Positions 8,125-18,281 of a DNA stretch of 59,133 nucleotides are shown here, one piece after another; the stretch's first letter is position 1, and every line of letters starts with the position of its first letter. Under the pieces are notes generated by a model. That model did not search any database. It was not told the DNA's origin and was given only the letters and a program-made list of their open reading frames with translations. This DNA comes from DASTPP01 sp035762175 (GTDB lineage: Bacteria > Myxococcota_A > Polyangia > Polyangiales > Polyangiaceae). The position numbers were made by a program, and so were the translations under genes. The stretch spans positions 1 to 59,133 of the forward strand of contig DASTPP010000054.1 in NCBI GenBank assembly GCA_035762175.1. The letters run 5' to 3'.

Positions 8125-8457
8125 TCAGCCCCGCTCGACCGCCTCGCGCGGCAGCACCAGCGAGGCCGGCAGCTCGCCCCGCCCGAGGCCCTCGACGATC
8201 GCGGGCACGTCGGCCTCGGTCACGCCGCCGAGAAAGACGTGGTCGGGCTCGACCAAGATCGTCACCCCCCGCGAGCAGACGTCGAGGCAGCTCGCGGTGC
8301 AGGCCCGCGCCTCGGCGCGCGCGAGGCCCCGCTCGCCGAGCGCCTTCTTGAGCGCCGCGTGCACCTGCTCGGACCCTTTCGCCGCGCACGAGCCCTTCGG
8401 GTGGTCGTCGGGCCGGCGGTTCGTGCACACGAAGAGAAAGCGCTTGCGGAAGGGCAT
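8125..8457 (-). CDS. Thioredoxin-like (2Fe-2S) ferredoxin
   Basis: This 110-residue protein begins MPFRKRFLFVCTNRR. It has the four Cys arrangement of the thioredoxin-fold 2Fe-2S ferredoxins: Cys near residue 11 (FVCTNRR), Cys near 24 (GSCAAKG), and a distal pair in CTASCLDVC. The sequence GVTILVEPDHVFLGGV is the usual strand after the cluster loop. It is probably a soluble electron carrier. It is the first gene of a minus-strand run (ferredoxin, unknown domain/isochorismatase, NtrC regulator) and is divergent from the RlmL-type gene across 185 bases that should hold both promoters. Confidence 0.88.
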   Translation of the reverse strand: MPFRKRFLFVCTNRRPDDHPKGSCAAKGSEQVHAALKKALGERGLARAEARACTASCLDVCSRGVTILVEPDHVFLGGVTEADVPAIVEGLGRGELPASLVLPREAVERG

Positions 8458-8642
8458 GGGCGGGGCTCGGGCACCCTGCTGCGACCGCGCCCGGCCGTCA
8501 AGATCGCTCGGCGCCGTCGCTCGCCCGCCCGCCCCGCGGCGAAAGCGGCCCCCGCGCGGGCGCGCGCCGGCCGTGGTCACGGCGCGCGGCTCGGCGCGGA
8601 GGCCGGGTCGCCCCCGCCCGGGAACCGGGGTAATCAGCCGCC

Positions 8643-9803
8643 ATGGCCCCGCCTGCACCCCCCGACCGAAGGCCGCGGCGCGAGCGCGAGGGCGCGCCCG
8701 CCTTCTTCGCGACCGCCGCCAAGGGCACCGAGGCGGCGCTCGGCGACGAGCTCGCCGAGCTCGGCCTGCGCTCGCTGCGCGTCGCGCGCGGCGGCGTGCA
8801 CTTCCGCGGCCCCTGGGAGGACGCCTACGCCGCCTGCCTGCTCAGCCGCGTCGCCCTGCGCGTCTTGCACCCGCTCGCCGCGTTCGACGCGCCCGACGCC
8901 GCCGCGCTCTACGAGGGCGTCCGCGCGGCCGACTGGTCGCCCTACCTCGGCGCCCGCCACACGCTCGCCGTCGCCGCCGTCGGGGGCAACGAGGGGCTGC
9001 GCAACACGCAATTCATCGCCCAGAAGACGAAGGACGCCATCGTCGACCAGATCCGCGACCGCGAGGGGGCCCGGCCCTCGGTCGACCGGGTCGACCCCGA
9101 CCTGCGCGTCTTCGTCCGGATCGAGGGCCGGCGCGCCACGGCCTACGTCGACCTCGCCGGCGAGTCGCTGCACCGGCGCGGCTACCGCGCGCACGTCGGC
9201 GGCGCCCCCCTCAAGGAGACGCTGGCGGCGGCGGTGCTGCGGCTCGCGGGCTTCCGGCCCGAGCTGCCCTTCGTCGACCCGCTCTGCGGCGCGGGCACCC
9301 TCGTCATCGAGGCGGCGCAGATCGCCCAGGGCCGCGCGCCCGGCCTCGCGCGCCGGCGCTTCGGCTTCGAGCGCTGGGCGCGGCACGGCGCCGCCGAGGC
9401 CGAGCGCCTGCGCTCCTTGCGCGCCCGCCTCGCCGCCGGGGCCGGGGGCGGCCTCGCGCCCCTCGGCAGCGACGCCGACCCGCGCGCCCTCGCGGCGACG
9501 CGGCACAACGCCTCGCTCGCCGGCGTGCGCGTGCGCCTCGAGCAAACGAACCTCGCCTCGATCGCCCCGACCGACCCGCCCGGGCTCGTCGCCATGAACC
9601 CGCCCTACGGCGAGCGCCTCGACCTGCCCCGCTCGTTCGTGCCCGAGCTGCGCGCGGCCCTCCGGCGCCTGCCGGGCCACCGCCTCGCCCTGCTCGCCTT
9701 CGGCCCCGAGCTCGAGGCCGCCGTCGGGCGCCGCCCCGACGCCTCGCACGAGCTCTACAACGGCGATCTGCGCTGCCAGCTGCTCGTCTACGACCTGCCC
9801 TGA
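8643..9803 (+). CDS. THUMP-domain 23S rRNA guanine methyltransferase (RlmL-like)
   Basis: The 386-residue protein has an N-terminal THUMP/RNA-binding region (GTEAALGDELAELGLRSL, then QFIAQKTKDAIVDQIRDR) and a C-terminal SAM-dependent methyltransferase domain. The latter has the SAM motif DPLCGAGTLVIEAAQIA (about residue 219) and the N2-guanine catalytic motif NPPYGERLD (about 319). These are the hallmarks of RlmL/YcbY N-terminal-type enzymes that make m2G in 23S rRNA. The C-terminal RlmK half found in E. coli RlmKL is absent, which is common outside gamma-proteobacteria. It stands alone, divergent from the ferredoxin gene. Confidence 0.9.
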   Translation: MAPPAPPDRRPRREREGAPAFFATAAKGTEAALGDELAELGLRSLRVARGGVHFRGPWEDAYAACLLSRVALRVLHPLAAFDAPDAAALYEGVRAADWSPYLGARHTLAVAAVGGNEGLRNTQFIAQKTKDAIVDQIRDREGARPSVDRVDPDLRVFVRIEGRRATAYVDLAGESLHRRGYRAHVGGAPLKETLAAAVLRLAGFRPELPFVDPLCGAGTLVIEAAQIAQGRAPGLARRRFGFERWARHGAAEAERLRSLRARLAAGAGGGLAPLGSDADPRALAATRHNASLAGVRVRLEQTNLASIAPTDPPGLVAMNPPYGERLDLPRSFVPELRAALRRLPGHRLALLAFGPELEAAVGRRPDASHELYNGDLRCQLLVYDLP

Positions 9804-9920
9804 ACCTCGGCTCGCGCCGGCCGGCCCCCGAGAAGCGAACCCCGCCCCGCGGCCTGAACCCCCGCCCCCGCCGGCCGTCTCCCCCGACCACGCGCGCGAC
9901 CGCGCGCCCTCCCCTCGCCC

Positions 9921-10850
9921 ATGCAGCCCCCGACCGACCTGCCGCGCCGACGGGCCCGCCCCGCGAGGGCGGCGCGCGCCTTCGCCCGCGCGCTCGCCGC
10001 CGCGCTCGCCCTCGCCGCGCTCGCCGCGCCGCTCGCCGTTTACGCTTACCGCCACCGACCGCGCCCGCGCCCGGCGATCGAGCGGCTCGCGCCGGGCGTC
10101 GCCTACGCCCGCGAGGTGCTCGACGCGCCCCGGCCGATCGTGGTGCACCTGGTCACGATCGAGCTCGCGACGTCCGGGCTGCGCTTTCTCGTCACGCCCG
10201 GCGAACCCGCGCGCGCCTTGCCGCTCGACGCGCGCACGACGAGCGGCTTCGTCCGCGAGAGCGGGGCGCTCTTGGCGATCAACGGCGACTTCTTCGCGCC
10301 TTGGCACTCCGAGGCGCCTTGGGACTACTACCCCCACGCCGGCGACCCCGTGCGGCCGCTCGGGCGCGCGTGCTCCGAGGGGGCGTGCTACGCGCCGGGC
10401 GCGGGCGACGGGTCGTACTCGCTCTTTTTGTCGCCCGACGGCCGCGCCGCCATCGCCGCCTCGCCCCCCGACGGGCTCGCGCCCTTCAACGTCATCTCGG
10501 GCGGCCCCTTGTTGATCGGCGGCGGCGCGATCGTGCCGAACCCGGGCGTCGCCCAGCACCCGCGCACGGCCGTGGGGCTCGACGCCTCGGGCCGAACGCT
10601 GATGCTCGCGGTCGTCGACGGGCGGCAGCCGAACTACAGCGAGGGCGTGACGCTGCTCGAGCTCTCCGCGCTGCTGCGCGAGCGCGGCGCCCACGTCGCG
10701 CTGAACCTCGACGGCGGCGGCTCGTCGGCGCTCGCCCGCCGCCGCCCCTCCGGCGAGGTCGAGCTGCTCAACTGCCCGATCAGCAATCGCATACCCTACC
10801 GCGAGCGGCCCGTCGCCAACCACCTCGCGCTCTTCGCCGCCCCGCCTTGA
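9921..10850 (+). CDS. Phosphodiester glycosidase (NAGPA-domain) exported protein
   Basis: This 309-residue protein has an Arg-rich N-terminus followed by a hydrophobic signal or anchor (about residues 22-45: AAALALAALAAPLAVYAY). The NAGPA-type domain follows: LLAINGDFFAPWH, GGPLLIGGG, HPRTAVGLDASGRTLMLAVVDGR and the closing NLDGGGSSAL. The family removes GlcNAc from phosphodiester-linked sugars and is common in bacterial exopolysaccharide and envelope loci. The DG and NGDFF positions that line the active site are intact. Its natural substrate is unknown. It lies 117 bases after the methyltransferase gene in the same direction and is convergent with the FAD oxidoreductase. Confidence 0.9.
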   Translation: MQPPTDLPRRRARPARAARAFARALAAALALAALAAPLAVYAYRHRPRPRPAIERLAPGVAYAREVLDAPRPIVVHLVTIELATSGLRFLVTPGEPARALPLDARTTSGFVRESGALLAINGDFFAPWHSEAPWDYYPHAGDPVRPLGRACSEGACYAPGAGDGSYSLFLSPDGRAAIAASPPDGLAPFNVISGGPLLIGGGAIVPNPGVAQHPRTAVGLDASGRTLMLAVVDGRQPNYSEGVTLLELSALLRERGAHVALNLDGGGSSALARRRPSGEVELLNCPISNRIPYRERPVANHLALFAAPP

Positions 10851-10885
10851 AGGCGGGCGCCGCCCCCGCCGCGCGCGCTCGGCCG

Positions 10886-10955
10886 CCGTCGGTCAGCGCT
10901 TCGGCGCCGGGCAGCGTCGGCCGTCGGTCAGCCCTTCGGCGCCAGGCAGCGCCGG
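10886..10955. repeat. Two tandem 35-bp units
   Basis: Units at 10886-10920 and 10921-10955 share the CCGTCGGTCAGC start and differ at only a few positions; a third, more diverged stretch follows (CGGTCGGTGCCGGCCGTCGG). They fill much of the 250-base gap between two convergent genes. No coding potential or terminator T-run is visible. Confidence 0.7.
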
Positions 10956-11100
10956 TCGGTGCCGGCCGTCGGGCGGCGCGCCTCAGCCGGCGTCGGCCGG
11001 CTCTTCGCCGGTCGGCGTCGGGCGCTCGGGCGGCGGCGCGTCGCGGCGCCCGGTGTCCCACGACGCGAGCGGAGCGAGGGGTGGGGGGCACGCCCGCCCT

Positions 11101-12579
11101 TCAGCTCACCGCGCCCCCGAGCGCCTTCACGAGGCGCGCGGCGACGCGCCGCGCGCCCCAGGCGACGGCGACCACGCTCTGGCCCGGGAAGACCGTGTCG
11201 CCGACGCGCACCAGGCCCCGGAAGGGCGTGATGCCCGTCGGGTAGCCGCGCGCCAGCGTCTCGCGGGTGAGGGGCAGGCCGCCAACGCGCCCGAGCGAGC
11301 GGCCGGTGAACGAGCGCCAGGTGCGCGGCGTCGCCACCACCGACACGAGCGGCTCGACGCCCTCGAGCTCGGGCAGCGCCCGGGCGAGGGCGCCCCAGAG
11401 CTCGCGCTCGAGGCCCGCCTTGCGGCGCGCGAGCTGGCCCTCGTCCATCGCGAACCAGGCCTCGGCGCGGGTGTGGCAGCTCACCGTGATCGAGCGGTGC
11501 CCGGGCGGCGCGAGCGTCGGGTCGCTCTTGGGCGAGAGCGTGGCGAAGAGCGAGTGCGCGCCCGAGGCGGCGAGCGGCTCGGGGAAGACGACCTGGTGGT
11601 AGACCTTGGTGCCGGCGTCGAACCGGTCGGGCACGCCCGCGTAGAGCGTGCAGGTGCCCCAGCCCCAGGCGTGCTTCTGCGCGGCGCGCTCGAAGTAGGC
11701 GCCCTCGGCGCCCGAGCAGACGCGCGCGGCGTCCCAGTGCGTGAGGTTGAGCACGACGGCGTCGGCGTCGAAGGTCTCGCCGCCCTCGGCCCGCACGCGC
11801 CAGCCGGCCCCCCGGCGCGTCAGGCGCGTGACGGGCGTCGCGAGGCGCAGGCGCGCGCCGAGCGACGCGGCGTGCGCGGCGAGCCCCTCGAGGAACCCCC
11901 CGAGCCCGCCGCGCGCCCAGTGCAGCGGGCGCTCGAGGTACTCGAGGCCGAGGGCGGCGAAGAGCGCGGGCGTCTGGCGCGCGACGGCCTGGGTCGAAAT
12001 GAGCAGGAGCTCGTCGAGCAGCTCGCGGGCGCGCGGCTCGTAGCACCCGGCGTCGTCGAGCGCCGAGGCCCCCGTCTTCAGCAGCCAGGGCAGGCAGGCC
12101 CAGGCGCGGGGGCTGCGGGCGAGGGCGGCGAGCTCGGCGGGCGACGAGGGCGGCATCGGCGTCTCGGTGACCAGGCCCCAGGCCTCGCGCGCCACGCGCA
12201 CCGCCTCGCGCCAGAAGTCGGCGAACGCGGCGCCGTAGAGGCGCCCGAGGCGCTCGACGTTCTCGCCGGTGTCGGGCGCGATGACGAAGGAGCGGCCCGC
12301 GTGGTGCACCTCGAGCTCGTTCGAGAGCGCCTCGGCCTCGGGCCGCACGCCGAGCTCGCCGAGCACGCGGCCGAGGGGCATGTGCGGCTCGAGCCCGACG
12401 AGGGTCGTCGCCCCCGCCAGGAAGGTGAACGGGCCGACCGAGAAGTTCGACGCGCAGCCGCCGACCTTATCTTTCGCCTCGAGCACGAGCACGTCGTGGC
12501 CGGCGCGCGCCAAGTAGGACGCCGCGACGATGCCGCCCGCGCCGGCGCCGACCACCACCACCGAAGCACGAGCGGGCAT
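11101..12579 (-). CDS. FAD-dependent amine oxidase / phytoene desaturase-like oxidoreductase
   Basis: The 492-residue protein begins MPARASVVVVGAGAGGIVAA, a classic dinucleotide-binding GxGxxG fold followed by LVLEAKDKVGGCASNF, as in CrtI/CrtO-type carotenoid desaturases and isomerases. The middle has GGLGGFLEGLAAHAASLGARL, the CrtI-family second substrate/FAD region. The C-terminus (TVFPGQSVVAVAWGARRVAARLV) is the conserved FAD-closing helix. Likely substrates are polyenes or other lipids; carotenoid genes are not visible nearby, so the exact reaction is open. The ATG at 12579 was chosen because it sits immediately before the Rossmann motif. It is convergent with the glycosidase gene and 92 bases downstream of the next minus-strand gene. 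Confidence 0.88.
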   Translation of the reverse strand: MPARASVVVVGAGAGGIVAASYLARAGHDVLVLEAKDKVGGCASNFSVGPFTFLAGATTLVGLEPHMPLGRVLGELGVRPEAEALSNELEVHHAGRSFVIAPDTGENVERLGRLYGAAFADFWREAVRVAREAWGLVTETPMPPSSPAELAALARSPRAWACLPWLLKTGASALDDAGCYEPRARELLDELLLISTQAVARQTPALFAALGLEYLERPLHWARGGLGGFLEGLAAHAASLGARLRLATPVTRLTRRGAGWRVRAEGGETFDADAVVLNLTHWDAARVCSGAEGAYFERAAQKHAWGWGTCTLYAGVPDRFDAGTKVYHQVVFPEPLAASGAHSLFATLSPKSDPTLAPPGHRSITVSCHTRAEAWFAMDEGQLARRKAGLERELWGALARALPELEGVEPLVSVVATPRTWRSFTGRSLGRVGGLPLTRETLARGYPTGITPFRGLVRVGDTVFPGQSVVAVAWGARRVAARLVKALGGAVS

Positions 12580-12671
12580 GAGCGACTCCGAAGGCCGCCC
12601 CGGCAGGCGGAGCGCCTGCCCGGGGGGCGGGCCATTATGCGCCCAGACGCGCCGGCCGCCCACCCGCCACC

Positions 12672-13445
12672 CTAGGCGCCCCCCTCGCGCCCCTCGCCGA
12701 GCTCGGCCGCGGCCTCGCCTTCGCCCTCGCCGAGCTCGGCCGCGGCCTCGCCTTCGCCCTCGACGAGCTCGGCCTCGTCGTCTTCGTCGAGCTCGTCGAG
12801 CTGCTCGAGCAGGCCGCCCATCTCGCCCGGCGTGAAGTGGTAGCGGCCCTGGCCGACGGTGGCGTTGAGCCGGCGCAGCACGGCGCCGACGTCGTCGTCG
12901 GGGCCGCTGATATAGATGGGGAAGGGCGAGTTCGCCCAGGCCGTGTCGGCGAGCGGCTCGGGCCGGGGCCCGAAGACCGCCGCGGGGAAGTCGGGGTGCG
13001 GCTCGAAGCCGAGCCGCCGCGCGTAGTCGACGGCGTGGTGCACGAGCGAGAGCGCCGTCGTGGCGTCGACCTCTTCGAAGGCGCCGCGGTGGCTCCGGCG
13101 CAGGTCTTCTTTCATCGCGAACCACTCGCCCTCGCTGACCTCGCGCAAGAAGCCGTCTTTGGCCCCGAGGCAGGTGCGATCGAGCAGCGCCGTGGCGAGC
13201 AGGGTGCGCCCGTCGGCGAGCTTGCGCAGCGTGGCGACGGTGAGCAGGGGCGGCGGGTGGGCGGTCGAACGGTAGTCGCCGCCGACCCAGTAGGGCCCCG
13301 GCGGCGCCGCGGCCGCCGCGCGCACGAGCGCCTTGTAGCCGGGCGCGAGCGACACGACCTGGCGCCGCGCGCGCGCCGCGGCGAGCTGCCGCTTCTTCTT
13401 GTGCTTCTCGAGCTTCTTCTGCCGCCGCTTGTCTCGGTCTGCCAT
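12672..13445 (-). CDS. Uncharacterised protein with Lys-rich N-terminus and acidic repeat tail
   Basis: This 257-residue protein is not one I recognise. It opens MADRDKRRQKKLEKHKKKRQ, a very basic leader, followed by a globular middle (GPYWVGGDYRSTAHPPP, LSLVHHAVDYARRLGFEPHPDF, FPIYISGPDDDVGAVLRRL). It ends in an acidic tail with two copies of an 11-residue EGEGEAAAELG repeat. The charge split suggests binding to nucleic acid or an RNA-protein complex, which is speculation. A start 15 bases further upstream (13460) is also possible. It is followed by the FAD oxidoreductase in the same direction and is divergent from the prolyl oligopeptidase. Confidence 0.75.
   Translation of the reverse strand: MADRDKRRQKKLEKHKKKRQLAAARARRQVVSLAPGYKALVRAAAAAPPGPYWVGGDYRSTAHPPPLLTVATLRKLADGRTLLATALLDRTCLGAKDGFLREVSEGEWFAMKEDLRRSHRGAFEEVDATTALSLVHHAVDYARRLGFEPHPDFPAAVFGPRPEPLADTAWANSPFPIYISGPDDDVGAVLRRLNATVGQGRYHFTPGEMGGLLEQLDELDEDDEAELVEGEGEAAAELGEGEGEAAAELGEGREGGA
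12695..12760. repeat. Two exact tandem 33-bp units in a coding region
   Basis: The units at 12695-12727 and 12728-12760 encode the acidic EGEGEAAAELG repeat at the C-terminus of the minus-strand unknown protein. A third, diverged partial unit follows at 12761. The period of 33 keeps the frame, so copy number can change without breaking the protein. Confidence 0.85.
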
Positions 13446-13606
13446 GGCCAGGCCGCCCATAGCACCGCCGCCCGCGGGCCGCTCCCCCGGCCCCGGGTGC
13501 TTTCGCCGGGCGAAGCGGCTCGGCCGGCTCGCCCCGGCCGCCGCGGGGGCCGGCGCGGGCCTACAATGTGCACCACGCCGCGTCCGCGCGAGGGTAGGTT
13601 CGTGGC

Positions 13607-15858
<2,252 letters not shown>

Positions 15859-15862
<4 letters not shown>

Positions 15863-16257
15863 ACGGCCCGCCGCCGCTGCGCCTCGAGGTGCTCGCCGAG
15901 CCGCTCGCCGTCTGCCGCCTCGGCCCGCGCGACCCCGCGCCCGCGTGGGCCTCGTCGGGCCCGCTGCAGGCGCTCGTGCGCAGCGAGGGCGAGCTCTCGG
16001 CCGTGTGCGCCGACCGCGCCGTGCCCCCGGGCGTGCGCGCCGAGCGGGGCTTCCGCGCCCTGCGCGTCGCCGGCCCGCTCGACTTCGCCCTCACTGGCGT
16101 GCTCGCCGCGATCGCCGCGCCGCTCGCCCGCGAGGGCGTCAGCATCTTCGCCGTCTCGACCTTCGACACCGACTACGTGCTCGTGCGCGAAGGCGACCTC
16201 GGGCGCGCCCTCGCCGCCCTCGCGGCGGCCGGGCACGACGTCGGCCCCGAACGCTGA
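15859..16257 (+). CDS. ACT-domain (CASTOR/aspartokinase-like) regulatory protein
   Basis: This 132-residue protein overlaps the peptidase stop by 4 bases (ATGA), so the two genes are translationally coupled. The sequence LEVLAEPLAVCRLGPRDPAPAW and the second half FALTGVLAAIAAPLAREGVSIFAVSTFDTDYVLVREGDL match small bacterial proteins with two ACT-like modules related to CASTOR. These proteins bind amino acids; a peptidase partner makes an amino-acid-sensing role attractive but unproven. The GVSIFAVSTFDTDYVLV segment is the family hallmark. It is one short domain with no catalytic part. Confidence 0.85.
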
Positions 16258-16580
16258 GCGAGGGGGGCGGGGTCGCCGGAGTGCGGCGACGCCGACCGCG
16301 CTCGGCTTAGCCCGGGGGCCGGGGGGCGCCCGCCAGGGCCCAAGGACGCGGTTTTTGGGGCGACAGAAGGGCACGAGGCTGCCCGGACGAGGGTCGGGTA
16401 AAGTCCTACCTGTGGCCGGGGCCCGGCTCGGCCAGTCCTGGGCGCCAGCCTGGAGGCGACGTGCTACGTTTTGTCAACCCCGGTGAAACCACGCAGGGTC
16501 GCCAGACACCGGCGCTGGCAGGGTCGCTCCCTTCCTTTTGTTCACTCCGTGCACACACAGACACTAAGGTGGGTGTTTGC
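16258..16580. other. 323-base gene-free leader of the kinase operon
   Basis: After the ACT gene there is a small hairpin-capable stretch (GTCGCC ... GGCGAC, about 16272-16291) without a T-run. The region nearer the kinase is less GC-rich (TACGTTTTGTCAACC at about 16464, TTCCTTTTGTTCACTCC at about 16535). It ends with AAGGTGG at 16566-16572, about 8 bases before the kinase ATG, as ribosome site. A promoter is expected here, but no confident -35/-10 or sigma-54 pair is seen. Confidence 0.4.
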
Positions 16581-18281
16581 ATGACCGCTCCGTCGCCCCG
16601 GAGGGGGTCCGAAGGGCGCAAGGCGCCTGCGGACGTCGACCTGCTCGGTACGAAGTATCGCGTCATCGGCCCCCTCGGCCGTGGGGGCATGGGGCTCGTG
16701 TACGAGGTCGAACACCGCGACGAGGGCAGCCGCTGGGCGGCGAAGGTCTTGGCGCACGAGCTGAGCGACCGGCGCGATCTGGTCAAGCGCTTGCACTTCG
16801 AGGCCGAGGTGCTGGGCCGGCTGCAGCACCCGAACCTGGTGCGCGTCGTCGAGGCGGGCACGAGCGCGAACGGCCGCGTCTACTACGTGATGGAGCTCTT
16901 GCGCGGCAAGACGCTGCGCGAGGCGCTGCTCGACGTCGTGGCGTACGCGCCGGCGGCGGCGTGCCGGCTGGTGCTGCAGCTGCTCGCGGGGCTCGGCGCG
17001 GCGCACCAGGCGGGCCTGATTCACCGCGACATCAAGCCCGAGAACGTCTTTGTCTGCGAGGGGGGCCGGGTCGTGCTGCTCGACTTCGGCATCGCGAAGA
17101 ACGTGTACGCGATGCCGGCCGGGGCGCCCCTGACGCCGGTCTCGGGGCCCGGGGTGGTCGGCACGCTGCGCTACGCGGCGCCCGAGTGCATCGAGGGCAA
17201 GCGCGCGACCCTGCTCTCCGATATTTATAGCGCCGGGGCCGTCTTCTGGGAGTTGCTCACGGGGCGTCTGCCCTTCAACTTCGAGTCGAGGTTCCAGATG
17301 TTCAGCGCCATCGTCCACCAGGGCCTGCCCCCGCTCGGCGACGTGCGCCCGGGGCTGCCCGCCGACCTGTGCGCGCTGGTGGGGCGGGCGGCGGCGCTCG
17401 CCCCGGGCGCGCGCTTCCCCTCGGTCGTGGCCTTCGCCGAGGCGACGCGCCTCGCGCTCGCGCGCGTGCCCGAAGGCGCCCCCGAACCGGCCCGCCCGCC
17501 CCGCGTCCGGGCCGCCCCGACGCACCGCGCGCACCCCACCGGGGCGGGCGCCTCGTACCCGGGCGCCTCGTACCCGGGCGTCCGAGGCCGGGGCGAGGCC
17601 GGCGCGTTGCAGAACGACACCGAGGTCGACCTCCTGGCGCCCACGATGACGCCGCCCCTGCCCGAGCCCTGCCCCGACAGCGCCGTCCTGCCCGACGGCG
17701 AGCTCGTGGCGGAGGCGCTCTCCGAGAGGGCCAAGCCCGCCGAGCCGCTCTGGGTGCCCCCCGACAGCGCCCGCTCGGGGCCCCGCTCGACGCCGTCCGG
17801 GGGCGCCCGGTCGCCGGCAAAGCGCTCGGCACCGCCCGGGGGCGCCGCGGCGTTCCAGAGGCGCTCAACACCGCCCGGGGGCGCCGCGGCGCTCGAGAGG
17901 CGCTCGGCGCCGCCCTGGGGCGCCGCGGCGCTCGAGAGGCGCTCAACACCGCCCGGGGGCGCCGCGGCGCTCGAGAGGCACTCGGCGCCGCCCGAGGGCG
18001 TGCGCCCGGTCGAGCGCCGTTCGGCGCCGCCCGAGAGCTGGTGCCCGCCAGAGCGCTGTGCGGCGCCGCCCGAAGGCCCCCGCGCCGCCGAGCGCCGTTC
18101 GGCGCCGCCCGCAAGCCGAGGGCGTGCGCAGCTGCTGCTCGAGCGGCTGCGGCCCAAGCAGGCCGACAAGGTCTTTCTCGACGTCGAAGAGCTCGCCCGC
18201 CGCAACCCCGACTGGGCCGAGGCGCTCCTCGACTCGCGAGGGCGCGGCGACGGCGCGGGCGACGGAGGCGAGCAATCATGA
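16581..18281 (+). CDS. Ser/Thr protein kinase with repetitive C-terminus
   Basis: The 566-residue protein starts at the ATG at 16581 because AAGGTGG lies 8 bases upstream; an earlier in-frame start at 16461 lacks support. The kinase domain (about 23-300) has the Gly-loop LGRGGMGLVYEV, catalytic Lys55 in WAAKVL, HRDIKPEN at 148-155, and DFG at 168-170. The rest is disordered: Pro/Ala segments, a paired AsYPG stretch, then eight or more 13-residue repeats of the type RSTPPGGAAALER. A short ordered end follows (ADKVFLDVEELARRNPDWAEALL). No membrane span is seen, so it is probably soluble. Its stop overlaps the FHA gene by 4 bases; FHA proteins bind phospho-Thr, so that protein is a natural substrate. 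Confidence 0.95.
   Translation: MTAPSPRRGSEGRKAPADVDLLGTKYRVIGPLGRGGMGLVYEVEHRDEGSRWAAKVLAHELSDRRDLVKRLHFEAEVLGRLQHPNLVRVVEAGTSANGRVYYVMELLRGKTLREALLDVVAYAPAAACRLVLQLLAGLGAAHQAGLIHRDIKPENVFVCEGGRVVLLDFGIAKNVYAMPAGAPLTPVSGPGVVGTLRYAAPECIEGKRATLLSDIYSAGAVFWELLTGRLPFNFESRFQMFSAIVHQGLPPLGDVRPGLPADLCALVGRAAALAPGARFPSVVAFAEATRLALARVPEGAPEPARPPRVRAAPTHRAHPTGAGASYPGASYPGVRGRGEAGALQNDTEVDLLAPTMTPPLPEPCPDSAVLPDGELVAEALSERAKPAEPLWVPPDSARSGPRSTPSGGARSPAKRSAPPGGAAAFQRRSTPPGGAAALERRSAPPWGAAALERRSTPPGGAAALERHSAPPEGVRPVERRSAPPESWCPPERCAAPPEGPRAAERRSAPPASRGRAQLLLERLRPKQADKVFLDVEELARRNPDWAEALLDSRGRGDGAGDGGEQS
17783..18118 (+). repeat. 39-bp tandem coding repeat in the kinase gene
   Basis: About eight units of 39 bp encode 13-residue repeats. 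Units at 17822, 17861, 17900 and 17939 are nearly identical; those after 17978 are more diverged. The consensus reads R-S-T/A-P-P-G-G-A-A-A-L-E-R. Ser and Thr residues recur once per unit next to Arg and could be autophosphorylation sites that the neighbouring FHA protein reads; this is inference. Confidence 0.9.

Noticed and set aside
16458..16580. Possible c-di-GMP (GEMM) riboswitch before the kinase gene
   Set aside because: The GCAAAGCC core and tetraloop motifs of GEMM are missing.
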